Positions 20,873-30,361 are shown, counted from the stretch's first letter. The stretch is 64,000 nt of DNA from Candidatus Rokuibacteriota bacterium (GCA_016200085.1 JACQFL010000050.1:1-64000), one strand, 5' to 3'. Numbers and translations are program-made. The notes: a model not told the origin generated them from the letters alone.

Positions 20873-21792
20873 TGGCGCTGCTCGCCGCCGCCGTCGTCTT
20901 CGCCGCGGTGGCCGTGCTCGTGGCCGGCGTCTGGCTGGCGTCGCTGCCGCGCCAGCGCGCCGGCGCCCGCCTGCGCGTCGCCGGCCCGGCGGACCCCGTG
21001 GACGCGGCGATCCTGCGCGCCCAGATCCCCCGCGGCCGCGGGCTGTCGCTGGTCGCGCGGCTGGCGCGGCTCGCGGGCCAGAGCGGCTACGCCGGCACCG
21101 TGGCCGATCTCCTGTTCCTGATCGGCGTCTTCTCCGTGGGCGGCGGCATCATCGGCTGGTTCCGCGCCGGCGGCCCCGTCTGGGCGCTGCTGGGCGCCGC
21201 GGTCGTGGGGCCCTTGCCGATCGCCTCCGTGGTGTACCGGCGCTACCACCGCATCAAGGTCTTCCAGGAGCAGTTTCCGGACGCGCTCGACATGATCGCG
21301 CGCTCGATCCGCGCGGGCCACGCCCTGGGCGCGGCCATCCGCACCGTGGGCGACGAGCTGCCGCCGCCGGTCGGCGAGGAGTTCACGAAGGTCGCCGAGG
21401 AGGTGCGTCTGGGCCGCGACCCCTCGGAGGCGCTGTTCCACCTCGAGGACCGGGCGCCCACGGAGGACGTGGCGTTCTTCTGCGCGGCGCTGCGGATCCA
21501 GCGCAACGCCGGCGGCAACCTCGCCGAGATCCTCGACCGGCTGAGCGAGGTGATCCGCGAGCGGTTCAAGCTGCTGAGCCACGCGCGGGTGCTGTCGGCC
21601 CAGCACCGCTACACCGCCATCTGCGTGGGCCTGTCGCCCATCATCTTCAGCGTGGTCTTCCAGGTGATGCGGCCGGGATACTTCGCCCCGCTGCTGGAGT
21701 CCCCCCTTGCGCCGTGGGTGCTCGGCACGGGCGTGGGGCTCGAGGCCGTCGGCTTCCTGCTCATCTGGCGCATCGCCACGGTGAAGGTGTGA
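20872..21792 (+). CDS. tadB: Tad inner-membrane platform protein TadB
   Basis: A 306-residue T2SSF-domain membrane protein. Hydrophobic segments lie at the N-terminus, at about 82-120, and at the C-terminus; the cytoplasmic T2SSF block contains FPDALDMIARSIRAGHALG. It pairs with TadC to form the platform on which TadA acts. The gene overlaps both neighbours by one base. Confidence 0.93.
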   Translation: MALLAAAVVFAAVAVLVAGVWLASLPRQRAGARLRVAGPADPVDAAILRAQIPRGRGLSLVARLARLAGQSGYAGTVADLLFLIGVFSVGGGIIGWFRAGGPVWALLGAAVVGPLPIASVVYRRYHRIKVFQEQFPDALDMIARSIRAGHALGAAIRTVGDELPPPVGEEFTKVAEEVRLGRDPSEALFHLEDRAPTEDVAFFCAALRIQRNAGGNLAEILDRLSEVIRERFKLLSHARVLSAQHRYTAICVGLSPIIFSVVFQVMRPGYFAPLLESPLAPWVLGTGVGLEAVGFLLIWRIATVKV

Positions 21793-22742
21793 TGGTGCTG
21801 CTCGCCGCGGTGGCGCTGACGTTCGTCACGGGGCTCGGCGTGACCCTGCTCGCCGCCTACCTGTTCCTCAGAGCGTGGCCGGCCGTCAGCGCCGACCGTC
21901 TCCGCCCCGCGCTCTCGCCCATCGACGACGCCGAGGCGTTGCGGTTCGAGGACCGGCCCCGGCCGCGCGCCCTCGAGGTCGCCGAGCGGATCGGCCGGAG
22001 GTTCGGCACCCACGACGCCGGCAAGCTGTCGGCCTACCGCCGCAAGCTGCTCGTCGCCGGCTTCCCCGACCCGCGCGCCGTCGCCGTGCTCGTGGGCGCC
22101 AAGATCGGGCTCGCGGTGACCGCCCCCGCGCTGTACCTCTTCTGGGGATTCGTCGTCCTGCAGCGGGCGCTGCCGAACCTCGCGCCGACCTGCGTCGCCC
22201 TCGCCGCCGCCGGCCTCTTCGCGCCCGATGTCTGGCTGCGCAGCCGCCGGGTGGCCCGCCAGCGCGAGATCGTCAACGCCCTGCCCGACGTCCTCGACCT
22301 GCTCATGGTGTGCGTCGAGGCGGGCATGGGCTTCGACGCGGCGGTCGCCCGCGTGGCGGAGCAGCCGCCGCGCCGTGGCAGCCCGCTGCACGACGCGCTC
22401 ATGCTCATGCACCTGGAGACACGGGCCGGACGCGGGCGCGAGGAGGCGCTCCGCGCCCTCGCCGAGCGTACCGGGGTCGCCGAGGTGCGCTCGATCGTCA
22501 GCGCGTTCATCCAGACCGACCGCCTCGGCACCCCGCTCGGCCGGACCCTGCGCGTGCACGCGGAGGCGGCCCGGGTGGCGCGGCGGCACCGGGCCGAGGA
22601 GCGCGCCCAGCTCGCACCGGTCAAGATGATCTTCCCCACGGTGTTCTTCCTCATGCCGTCGTTCTTCCTGGTGGCCATGGGGCCGTCGCTCCTGCTCCTC
22701 ATGAAGCTGTTCTCGTCGATGGGAGGGCTGCAACCGAGATGA
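21792..22742 (+). CDS. tadC: Tad inner-membrane platform protein TadC
   Basis: A 316-residue T2SSF-domain protein and second platform subunit. Characteristic segments are NALPDVLDLLMVCVEAGMGF and the C-terminal FPTVFFLMPSFFLVAMGPS membrane helix. ATG overlaps the tadB TGA by one base. Confidence 0.93.
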   Translation: MVLLAAVALTFVTGLGVTLLAAYLFLRAWPAVSADRLRPALSPIDDAEALRFEDRPRPRALEVAERIGRRFGTHDAGKLSAYRRKLLVAGFPDPRAVAVLVGAKIGLAVTAPALYLFWGFVVLQRALPNLAPTCVALAAAGLFAPDVWLRSRRVARQREIVNALPDVLDLLMVCVEAGMGFDAAVARVAEQPPRRGSPLHDALMLMHLETRAGRGREEALRALAERTGVAEVRSIVSAFIQTDRLGTPLGRTLRVHAEAARVARRHRAEERAQLAPVKMIFPTVFFLMPSFFLVAMGPSLLLLMKLFSSMGGLQPR

Positions 22743-23350
22743 ACCGGACGGCACGATGGATCGCGGCGGGCCCGCTCCTCGCCACCCTGGCCCTCGCGGC
22801 GCCGGTGGTCGCGCAGGATCGCGTGGCGGAGGTCAAGACGTGGGACGGCCGGACGTGGCGCCTGAGCCAGCCGACGTTCGAGGTGTTCTACACGATCATG
22901 GCGCCCGGCGCCCCCGCGCTGGATGGCGGCGGGCCGGCGGCGCCGTCCGGCGGCGGCCCGATGATCATTCCCCAGACGATGGGCGCCCAGCGGGGGTTCG
23001 GCACGCTGCAGGCCGAGGCGCAGGCGCTCGAGCGCCGCGGGGTGGACTCCACCCAGGGACGCCGCGCGCGCAACACGCTGACCGTGAGCCGCGCGGGCGT
23101 CGAGACGCAGGTGCCGGTCGAGCGCATCGCGAGCCTCGTCCTCAGCCGCGCCCCGGTCACGATCAACCGCCTGCCGCCCCACGTCGCGCGCGCCCACTTC
23201 CGGTACGCCGCGCGCATCGTGCTGATCGACGGCGCGGTCGTGGACGCCGACGCGGTGAGCCTCGGCACCACGATCCTGCGCGGGACGGCGGCCGAGGGGC
23301 GCGTCGACGTGCCCTGGGAGGCCATCGAGTCCGTCCGCTTCACGAGGTGA
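22739..23350 (+). CDS. Exported protein of unknown function in the Tad operon
   Basis: A 203-residue protein with a Sec signal (LLATLALAAPVVAQ). The mature part starts with a small beta-rich segment (RVAEVKTWDGRTWRLSQPTFEVFYTI), then a Gly/Pro-rich linker, then two stretches, VPVERIASLVLSRAP and VPWEAIESVRF, that look like an internal duplication. I do not recognise a family. The coupled start inside the Tad run suggests a periplasmic or pilus accessory. Confidence 0.65.
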   Translation: MNRTARWIAAGPLLATLALAAPVVAQDRVAEVKTWDGRTWRLSQPTFEVFYTIMAPGAPALDGGGPAAPSGGGPMIIPQTMGAQRGFGTLQAEAQALERRGVDSTQGRRARNTLTVSRAGVETQVPVERIASLVLSRAPVTINRLPPHVARAHFRYAARIVLIDGAVVDADAVSLGTTILRGTAAEGRVDVPWEAIESVRFTR

Positions 23351-23354
23351 CATC

Positions 23355-24596
23355 ATGACGACGCACATCGGTCGCGGGCGGGACCGTCTGGCAAACGAGC
23401 GGGGCAGCATGCTGCTGTTCACCACCGGACTGCTGGGCCTGTTCCTCGTCATGGGCGGGGCCGCCGTGGACCTCGCCTACCTGGCCGCCGCCAGCGGCGA
23501 GATGCAGCGGAGCGTCGACGCCGCGGCGCTGGCGGGCGCGGGCAAGCTCGGCTTCGACGCCACGGTGTTTTCCACCGTGCGTGCGACGGCGCAAACCTAC
23601 GCGGCCGCCAATCCCTACCGTGACCTCGCGCAGGCCGGCGCGTACAGCAACGTCGCCCTCGGGCTGAACACCGGCAACGCCACGACGGGCAGCATCGTGC
23701 TCGGGCTCTGGGATCCGGCCAAGCCGGCGGGCATCGGCGCCGGCAGGCGCTTCGAGCCCTCCCTCGACGGCACGCGGGTCAACGCCGTGCTCTGCCAGTA
23801 CCAGGCGACCGTGCCGCCCACGTTCCTCAGGCTCATCGGCCAGACCTCGCTCGGCGCGGCGGTGCAGGCCATCGCGGTCTCGAACCCGCCCTCCGGCCTG
23901 CCCGCGTCGGCGCCGCTCTTCCCGATCGGCGTCAGCCCGTGCAGCTTCGCCAACAACAGCTCGGCGGGGTGCGGCGGCCAGCTCAGCATCCAGTTCGCGC
24001 CGACCCCGAACAACAACGGCGCGTGGGTCAACATCCACGGCACGGGGACGCCGAACGCTGCCCAGACGAGGAACGACATCACCGCCGTCGCGAACGGCAC
24101 GCCGGCCGGATCGACCTTGACGGTTGATTCCATGGTGGGGACGGACAACGGCGAGGAGCAATCCGCCTTCGACACCCTGGCCGACGACTTCGTCACGAAG
24201 TTCAACGCCTCGGCCGGCCATCCGATCATCATCAAGGACTCGTCGGGCAACGTCGCCTACAGCGGACAGGGCTGGCTCGTGTACGTCCCCGTCATCGCGA
24301 CGACGTGCCCGCCGGGACCGGTCAACAACACCGACAACATCGTCGGCTGGACGCAGTTCGTCATCACCCAGGTCTTCGACAAGAACCGCGGCGTGCGGCA
24401 AGGCGGCGCCGCCCGGGGCTGCATGGTCGTCAACCACAACCCCGCCGTCAACATCTGGGACGCCGACTGCACGAATGCGCCGCCGCAGACCGCGACGATC
24501 TACGGGATCTTCGACTGCGCGCCCATACAGGGGCAGTCGCTCGCGACGCCGGGACCGCGCACCGCGCTCGCCACCCGCATCAAGCTGGTGAACTGA
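23355..24596 (+). CDS. tadG: TadG-like pilus assembly protein
   Basis: A 413-residue protein with the TadE/TadG N-terminal pattern: a short basic tail with ERGSMLLFTTGLLGLFLVMG forming the single membrane helix, then AVDLAYLAAASGEMQRSVDA AALAGA, the usual Flp-pilus TadG_N motif. The large extracytoplasmic region contains several cysteines and no clear von Willebrand A metal site. The family call rests on the N-terminus and on context. Confidence 0.8.
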   Translation: MTTHIGRGRDRLANERGSMLLFTTGLLGLFLVMGGAAVDLAYLAAASGEMQRSVDAAALAGAGKLGFDATVFSTVRATAQTYAAANPYRDLAQAGAYSNVALGLNTGNATTGSIVLGLWDPAKPAGIGAGRRFEPSLDGTRVNAVLCQYQATVPPTFLRLIGQTSLGAAVQAIAVSNPPSGLPASAPLFPIGVSPCSFANNSSAGCGGQLSIQFAPTPNNNGAWVNIHGTGTPNAAQTRNDITAVANGTPAGSTLTVDSMVGTDNGEEQSAFDTLADDFVTKFNASAGHPIIIKDSSGNVAYSGQGWLVYVPVIATTCPPGPVNNTDNIVGWTQFVITQVFDKNRGVRQGGAARGCMVVNHNPAVNIWDADCTNAPPQTATIYGIFDCAPIQGQSLATPGPRTALATRIKLVN

Positions 24597-24597
24597 G

Positions 24598-25353
24598 ATG
24601 CGCGCCAGGCGCGCCCGTGCCATGTGGCTTGCTCTGCTGGTGCTCTCGGCCCCCGCCGCGGGCGGATGCGCGGCGGCGGGCATGGCCGTCAGCCCCGTGA
24701 TGTCAGCCGTCCAGGCCGTCGCTTACCGGCGCGTCGAGCGGACGTTCGCCGAGGAGCGGCCGATCGTGGGCGTCGCGCTCGTCGACGTCCTGCTGCGCGC
24801 CGGCGTCGAGATCGGCGCCGTGGAGCGGGACGAAGACACCTGGACGCTGCGCGCGCGCAGCGAAGGCGTCACGGTCACGGCGTCCCTGGCGCTCGTGACC
24901 TCCCGGCTGACCCGGGTGACCATGGGCGTCGAGACCGGCGGCATCATCGCCGACAAGGACACGGCCGCCGAGATCCTCGGCCAGGTGGCCGCCACGCTCG
25001 CGGCCCGCTCGGCGCCCGCCGCCGGCCTCCGCGATCGCCAGGCCGCCGCCCAGGCGGAGGCCCTCGGAGCGCTCCGGGAGGAGATCCGTCGCATCCGCCT
25101 CGAGCTGGCCGGCCGGGAGAGGGCGCGGCCGCCCGCCGCGGCGCCCGCGCCGGTCGCACCGATCGTCGTCGTGCCGCCGTCGTACGGCGTCCCCACCGTG
25201 ATGACGCCGCCGTCGCCGAGCGCGCCGGCCGTCGCCGTGGCGTCGCCCGCCGTCGCCGCGGTGGCGTGGCCGCTCCCACCACTGGAACCGCTGGGCGCCC
25301 CCATGGCCCTGCACCCCGTCGGCACGCTGCCTGCGGCGCCGTCGCTGCGATAG
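24598..25353 (+). CDS. DUF3568-like lipoprotein
   Basis: A 251-residue lipoprotein. The signal ends in APAAGGC with C24 as the lipidated residue. Residues about 40-140 resemble the small DUF3568 lipoprotein domain (YRRVERTFAE, VEIGAVERDEDTWTLRA). A short charged helix (LGALREEIRRIRLELAGRER) follows, then a long Pro/Val/Ala-rich tail of the kind that spans the periplasm. It could act as a pilotin or envelope tether for the Tad secretin; this is inference from position. Confidence 0.6.
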   Translation: MRARRARAMWLALLVLSAPAAGGCAAAGMAVSPVMSAVQAVAYRRVERTFAEERPIVGVALVDVLLRAGVEIGAVERDEDTWTLRARSEGVTVTASLALVTSRLTRVTMGVETGGIIADKDTAAEILGQVAATLAARSAPAAGLRDRQAAAQAEALGALREEIRRIRLELAGRERARPPAAAPAPVAPIVVVPPSYGVPTVMTPPSPSAPAVAVASPAVAAVAWPLPPLEPLGAPMALHPVGTLPAAPSLR

Positions 25354-25438
25354 CCCGGATCGTCATGGACGACGCGCGCGCGTCCTACGGCGTCGCGCCC
25401 GCTGGGCCGCGAATCTAGAGCCCCGGAGGCGAGCGGCG

Positions 25439-26992
25439 ATGGCGGTCACCACGGCGCGGGTTCCCGATGCGGCCGCGTGGATCGGCGAGGACGATCCCGG
25501 CGCGGCGCCGTCACGCCTGCAGGCGTTCAGGACGCGGCGCGAGCGCCGCCACCGCCGCCACCGCCTCGGTGTCGCGGCGTACGTCTCCGTCCTCGTGCAC
25601 CTCGGCCTCGTCGCCGTCGCCCTGCGGGCGCTGACCGCGCCGGCCGGGCACGACGTCGACGTGTTCGCGGCCGCGACGATCGTCGAGCTCGCCGACGCGG
25701 ACGACCGACCGGCGCCGCCCGTGGCCGCCCCGCCGGCGGCCACGCCATCCGTGGCCACGCCCGCCCGGACCGCCGCCATGCCGGCGCGGGCCTGGACGCC
25801 CGGGGCCACGGCCCCGGACGCGGAGCTCACGCTCGCGTCCGCCGACGCTGAGGCTGGCGTGACGGACGCCGGGACGTCGCTCCAGCCCGCGGCGCTCGTC
25901 GTCGACGCCCCCGCGCCGCCGCCGGCGGCCGTCCTCGCGGCGTTGCCCGTCGCGCCGCCGCACGGCAGCCCGTGGGGCGCCGGGCTCGGGCCCGTCGTGC
26001 TGAGGCTGGACGGGCCGCGAACGCGGACGACCACGCGCCCGTCCGAGACGATCTCGGGGCGCGTCGTGGGGGGGACGCCGGCCCGCCTGATCGTGGACGC
26101 CAACGACGTCGAGCGTGAGATCGCCCTTCGCGGCGACGCGTTCGAGGCCACCGTGGCGCTGCGCCGGGGGCTGAACGTGGTGCGCGTGCGCGCGGTCGAC
26201 GCGAGCGGCACGCCGACGGAGGAGACGATCGCCGTGGACTTCACGCCGCCGCCGCCCGCGGTGGCGATCACGTCGCCCGGCGACGGGCAGGTGGTGACGG
26301 CCGCGACCACGACCGCCATCGAGGGCGTCGTGGACGCGGACGGTGACTTCACGGTCTGGATCGTCTCGGGTGACCGCGAGGTCGCCGTCCCCGTCCGGGA
26401 TGGCCGCTTCAGGCAGATCGTTCCCCTCACGGCTCCGGTCGTCCGGCTGTGGGCCGAGGTGCGACCCGAGGGCGGACCGGCCGTCCGCAGCGAGCCGGTG
26501 ACGATCGTGACGAGCCTCGAGCCGGTGGCGGTGCTGGCCATGGACTGGGTCGATACGGGGCCCGGCCTGGAAGCGGAGGTCCGGGCGAGCTGGCGGTCGC
26601 GCGCGGACCGGGCCGATGCCGCGGCCCAGCCCCTGGCCCTCGGGAGGATCGCCGCCGCGCACAACGCCCGGTTGCCCGAGCTCGTGTACCTGAAATCGCC
26701 CCGGCCCGGCGTCTACACGTTCGAGGTCCGCTACCGCGGCCCGGCCCCGGCGGGCGCCTCGCTGCGTCCCGTGCTGTACCTGCCGGCCGAGGGCGGGCTC
26801 AAGGCGAAGAGCCCGCAGCGGACGGTCCTCGACGGGTCGGGACAGGTCGTCGTGGCGAGACTCCTCCTGCCCCAGGGCGTGCTGTGGGACGACACGGAGT
26901 GGTTCACCGGGCAGAGCGAGAGCGCGGACACGATCACGAGGTTCCGGCTCCCCGAGGGCGTGGTGTGGACCGAGGCCAAGACCGCGCGATGA
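25439..26992 (+). CDS. TonB-like anchored protein with Ig-like domains
   Basis: A 517-residue protein. A basic cytoplasmic tail (RRERRHRRHRLG) precedes one membrane helix (VAAYVSVLVHLGLVAVALRA), as in TonB-type proteins, then a Pro/Ala linker. Two Ig-like/bacterial beta-sandwich units follow, the second starting PPPAVAITSPGDGQVVTA. The C-terminal 150 residues are unassigned. No TonB C-terminal domain is seen. Its stop overlaps the next start. Confidence 0.6.
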   Translation: MAVTTARVPDAAAWIGEDDPGAAPSRLQAFRTRRERRHRRHRLGVAAYVSVLVHLGLVAVALRALTAPAGHDVDVFAAATIVELADADDRPAPPVAAPPAATPSVATPARTAAMPARAWTPGATAPDAELTLASADAEAGVTDAGTSLQPAALVVDAPAPPPAAVLAALPVAPPHGSPWGAGLGPVVLRLDGPRTRTTTRPSETISGRVVGGTPARLIVDANDVEREIALRGDAFEATVALRRGLNVVRVRAVDASGTPTEETIAVDFTPPPPAVAITSPGDGQVVTAATTTAIEGVVDADGDFTVWIVSGDREVAVPVRDGRFRQIVPLTAPVVRLWAEVRPEGGPAVRSEPVTIVTSLEPVAVLAMDWVDTGPGLEAEVRASWRSRADRADAAAQPLALGRIAAAHNARLPELVYLKSPRPGVYTFEVRYRGPAPAGASLRPVLYLPAEGGLKAKSPQRTVLDGSGQVVVARLLLPQGVLWDDTEWFTGQSESADTITRFRLPEGVVWTEAKTAR

Positions 26993-27915
26993 TCCACGCC
27001 GCGATCCGGATGCTCGCCGCGAGCCAGAACGTGGACGGAGGCTGGGGCAGCCGGCGTGGCCGGCAGAGCGCCACCGAGCCGACGGCCTTCGCGCTGCTCG
27101 CGCTCGCTCACCTCGGCGCAGGCGAGCTGTCCGGAGCCATGGCGCGCGGCACATCGTGGCTCGAGGGACAGCAGCGGGCGGACGGCAGCTGGCCCGCGAC
27201 GGTGCGCGTCGACGAGGGTGGATGGCCCACCTCGGCGGCGGTGCTGGCGATGGCCGCGCTGGCCGGCAACCGGCCGTCCGCGCTGCGCGGCGCGGGCTGG
27301 CTGCTGACGCAGCCCGTCTACCGGGAGAGCGCCATCGACGCGCTCGCGCGCCGCCTGGGGCGCCGGCGCTGGGACTTCGGCGATCTGGACCCGGGCCTCG
27401 CCGGATGGCCGTGGGTGGGCTCGACGGCGAGCTGGGTGGAGCCGACCGCCTACGCGCTCATGGCGCTCAAGAAGCTGCGCCCGGGACGCGATCCCCGGTG
27501 GGCGCAGCCGCGGCTGGGGGAAGCCGAGGCGATGCTGCTGAACCGGACCTGCCGCGACGGCGGCTGGAACTACGGCAACCGGGAGGTGCGAGGCCAGGCG
27601 CTGCCGGCGTTCCCCGACGTCACTGCGGCCGCGCTCATCGCGCTGCGGGACGTCCTCGACCCTCCCGTCGCGGCCGAGAGCCTCGGGGCGCTCGAGCGGA
27701 TGCTGGAGCAGGTCCGCTCGGGGCTCAGCCTCGGCTGGGGCGTGCTCTGCCTCGAGCTCTACGGCGTGCCGGCCGCGCGGCACGCGCGCGCGCTCGCGCG
27801 CGCCTGGGAGGCGACGCGCTTCCTGGGCGACACGAAGACGATCGCGCTGGCCGTGCTCGCGCTGAGCGACGGCGCCGCGGTCTTCATCGCGCCCGAGCGT
27901 GCGCGCGGGGGTTGA
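26989..27915 (+). CDS. Prenyltransferase/squalene-cyclase-repeat protein
   Basis: A 308-residue protein made of alpha-alpha barrel repeats of the prenyltransferase/squalene-oxidase type: SQNVDGGWGSRRG, QRADGSWPATV and CRDGGWNYGNREV, each followed by a helix with xxxTAxALLAL. Catalytic DxDD of squalene-hopene cyclases is absent, and the protein is about half their length, so cyclase activity is doubtful; a binding or structural role is as likely. ATG overlaps the preceding stop. It forms a pair with the DUF362 gene downstream. Confidence 0.7.
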   Translation: MIHAAIRMLAASQNVDGGWGSRRGRQSATEPTAFALLALAHLGAGELSGAMARGTSWLEGQQRADGSWPATVRVDEGGWPTSAAVLAMAALAGNRPSALRGAGWLLTQPVYRESAIDALARRLGRRRWDFGDLDPGLAGWPWVGSTASWVEPTAYALMALKKLRPGRDPRWAQPRLGEAEAMLLNRTCRDGGWNYGNREVRGQALPAFPDVTAAALIALRDVLDPPVAAESLGALERMLEQVRSGLSLGWGVLCLELYGVPAARHARALARAWEATRFLGDTKTIALAVLALSDGAAVFIAPERARGG

Positions 27916-27922
27916 GCGGGCC

Positions 27923-28876
27923 GTGCTGACCCGTCGCGCGTTCGTGACCGCCGCGCTCGCCGGCGCGATGACGGGCGGGTGCCGCCAGGACCGGCGCTGG
28001 ACGCGGTCGGCCTGGCGACGGCCGCCCAGCTCGCGGGTGGCCATCCTGCCGGCGATCGACTACACGCGACCGCTGGCCGACGTCGTGCTGAGCGGGCTGC
28101 GCCTGTTCCGTCTCGACGTGCGCGACCGGCGCGTCGTGCTCAAGCCGAACCTCGTGGAGTTCGACCCGGCCGGGGTGATCAACACCCATCCGACCGTCGT
28201 CGCGGCCGCCATCGACGCGTTTCGCGCGCTCGGCGCGCGCGAGGTGCTGGTGGCCGAAGGGCCGGGGCACCGCCGCGACACCGAGTATCTGTTGACCGCG
28301 TCGGGACTGCACGCCGCGCTCGAGGCGCGCGGCGTCCCCTACGTCGACCTGAACCAGGACGACGTGACGCGCACGCGCCTGCTGTCCTCCTACACCGGGC
28401 TCGGCCACCTCTATCTGCCCGAGACGATTCTCGACGCCGACCTGCTCGTGTCGATGCCGAAGCTCAAGACGCACCACTGGGCCGGGGTCACCCTGTCGCT
28501 CAAGAACATGTTCGGGGTCGTGCCCGGCGGCGTGTACGGCTGGCCCAAGAACGTGCTGCACTGGGCCGGCATCGCCGAGAGCATTCTCGACATCAACGCC
28601 GCGCTCGCGATGCCGCGCTTCGCGATCGTCGACGGCGTGGTCGGGATGGAAGGCGACGGCCCCATCCGGGGCGGGCCGCGCGCCGTGGGCGTGCTCGTGA
28701 TGGGGGAGGACTGGGTGGCCGTCGACGCCACCGCGGCGCGGCTCATGACGATCGACCCCGAGGGGATCGGCTATCTCGCCGAGGCCGCCCGCTTCCTCGG
28801 CAACGCGTCGGAGGCCGCCGTCGTGCAGGTCGGCGAGCCGATCGAGAAGTTCGCGCGGAGGTTCCGGCCGGCCTGA
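27923..28876 (+). CDS. DUF362 protein, predicted Tat lipoprotein
   Basis: A 317-residue DUF362-family protein. The chosen GTG gives a start LTRRAFVTAALAGAMTGGC: twin arginines, a hydrophobic stretch and a lipobox cysteine, so it is probably exported by Tat and lipidated. Family motifs include VVLKPNLVEFDP, VNTHP-type INTHPTVV, and MPKLKTHHWAGVTLSLKNMFG. No extra ferredoxin cluster motifs are present. An earlier GTG at 27899 would overlap the previous gene by 17 bp. This is the last gene of the plus-strand run. Confidence 0.78.
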   Translation: MLTRRAFVTAALAGAMTGGCRQDRRWTRSAWRRPPSSRVAILPAIDYTRPLADVVLSGLRLFRLDVRDRRVVLKPNLVEFDPAGVINTHPTVVAAAIDAFRALGAREVLVAEGPGHRRDTEYLLTASGLHAALEARGVPYVDLNQDDVTRTRLLSSYTGLGHLYLPETILDADLLVSMPKLKTHHWAGVTLSLKNMFGVVPGGVYGWPKNVLHWAGIAESILDINAALAMPRFAIVDGVVGMEGDGPIRGGPRAVGVLVMGEDWVAVDATAARLMTIDPEGIGYLAEAARFLGNASEAAVVQVGEPIEKFARRFRPA

Positions 28877-28893
28877 CGATCGAGAAACTTCAC

Positions 28894-29120
28894 CGTTCGG
28901 CTCGCCGCGGCGGCAGCGGCTCACCTCACACGGATTCCGAAATGTCCCTGCTCGGCCGAGCGCGCGGTGCGCGCTCACCTCGCCCCCCGTTCGGCTCGCC
29001 GCGGCGGTAGCGGCTCACCTCACACGGATTCCGAAATTTCCCTGCTCGGCCGAGCGCGCGGTGCGCGCTCACCTCGCCCCCCGTTCGGCCCGCCGCTGCG
29101 GCAGCGGCTCACCTCACACG
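28894..29120 (+). repeat. 94-bp tandem repeat, about 2.4 copies
   Basis: Copies begin with CGTTCGGC at about 28894, 28988 and 29082, and carry CAGCGGCTCACCTCACACGG and CTCGGCCGAGCGCGCGG. The first two are nearly identical; the third stops after the CTCACACGG block. The array fills the gap between the DUF362 gene and the LLM gene at 29159 and could affect its expression. It has no spacers. Confidence 0.85.
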
Positions 29121-29158
29121 GCCACGTGCTATCATCGCGGGCACCCGGGAGGCGTGCC

Positions 29159-30361
29159 ATGAAGGTCTGTTTCTTTCACCTGATGCCGTATCGTTTCCTG
29201 CCCGACGACTTCGAGCGGAAGTACCGCTCGGTGTGGGTCGACGTGCCCCACAGCCTCTACGACCCGGAGAAGACGGCGGGCCTCTACCACGAGTTCCTCG
29301 ACGAGCTGGAGTTCGCGGAGACGAGCGGCTTCGACGGCCTGTGCGTCAACGAGCACCACAACAACGCCTACGGCCTCATGCCCTCGCCCAACCTCATGGC
29401 GGCCACCCTCACGCGCCGCACCTCGCGCGCGGCCATCGTCGTGCTCGGCAACAGCCTGGCCGCCTACAACCCGCCGCTGCGCGTCGCCGAGGAGTTCGCG
29501 ATGCTCGACCTCCTGAGCGGCGGCCGGCTGGTGGCGGGCTTCCCCGTCGGCACCTCGATGGACATGAACTTCGCGTACGGCGTGAATCCCGCCACCCTGC
29601 GCGAGCGGTACTACGAGGCGCACGACGTGGTCATGCAGGCGTGGACGCGGCCGGAGGTGACCTCGTTCAACGGCAAGTACAACCAGCTGCGCTACATCAA
29701 CATCTGGCCGCAGCCGCTGCAGAAGCCGCACCCGCCCGTGTGGATCCCCGGCGGCGGCAGCGTCGAGACGTGGGAGTGGACGGCCAGGCTCGACTACGTC
29801 TACTGCTACCTCTCCTACTTCGGCTACAAGCGCGGCAAGGTCACCATGGACGGCTTCTGGGAGGCCATCCACCGCGTGGGCGCCGACGACAACCCCTTCC
29901 GCGCCGGCTTCCTGCAGCTCGTGTGCGTCGCCGACAGCGACGCCGAGGCCGAGCGCCTCTACTTCCCGCACGTGCACTACTTCTACCAGAAATGCCTGAA
30001 CGTCTGGGAGGGGTTCGCCGAGGCGCCCGGCTATCGCACGCTCAAGACCATGCAGGTCGGCGCGCGGCCCCAGGTGGGCGCGCAGGCCCGGAAGATCCGC
30101 CAGGAGCTCGACTGGGCCAAGTACGTCGAGCAGGGCTACGTGATCGCGGGCGGCCCGGCCACGGTGCGCCAGCAGCTCATGGAGTGCATCAAGAGCCTGC
30201 GCGTGGGGCACCTGATGGTGCTCCTGCAGATCGGCAGCATGCCGAAGGACCTCACCTTCCACAACATCGAGCTGTTCACGCGCGACGTGCTCCCCCACCT
30301 GCGCGGCGCGTGGCCGGGCTACAAGGACCGCTGGTGGCCCGAGGCGGCGAGCCAGGCATGA
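29159..30361 (+). CDS. LLM-class flavin-dependent oxidoreductase
   Basis: A 400-residue luciferase-like monooxygenase (bacterial luciferase/F420 enzyme superfamily). The start MKVCFFHLMPYRFLPDDF is preceded by GGGAGG. Typical blocks are FDGLCVNEHHNNAYGLMPSP, FAMLDLLSGGRLVAGFPVG and KPHPPVWIPGGGS. Such enzymes oxidise organic substrates with reduced FMN or F420. It heads a four-gene set with a hydrolase, an SDR and a broken second LLM gene, and its stop overlaps the hydrolase start. Confidence 0.92.
   Translation: MKVCFFHLMPYRFLPDDFERKYRSVWVDVPHSLYDPEKTAGLYHEFLDELEFAETSGFDGLCVNEHHNNAYGLMPSPNLMAATLTRRTSRAAIVVLGNSLAAYNPPLRVAEEFAMLDLLSGGRLVAGFPVGTSMDMNFAYGVNPATLRERYYEAHDVVMQAWTRPEVTSFNGKYNQLRYINIWPQPLQKPHPPVWIPGGGSVETWEWTARLDYVYCYLSYFGYKRGKVTMDGFWEAIHRVGADDNPFRAGFLQLVCVADSDAEAERLYFPHVHYFYQKCLNVWEGFAEAPGYRTLKTMQVGARPQVGAQARKIRQELDWAKYVEQGYVIAGGPATVRQQLMECIKSLRVGHLMVLLQIGSMPKDLTFHNIELFTRDVLPHLRGAWPGYKDRWWPEAASQA

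Noticed and set aside
26989-27915. Squalene-hopene cyclase giving hopanoids.
   Set aside because: About 308 residues, no DxDD acid motif and no neighbouring isoprenoid genes; only the repeat fold is supported.
28894-29120. CRISPR array.
   Set aside because: The units are head-to-tail copies of 94 bp with no unique spacers and no cas genes.
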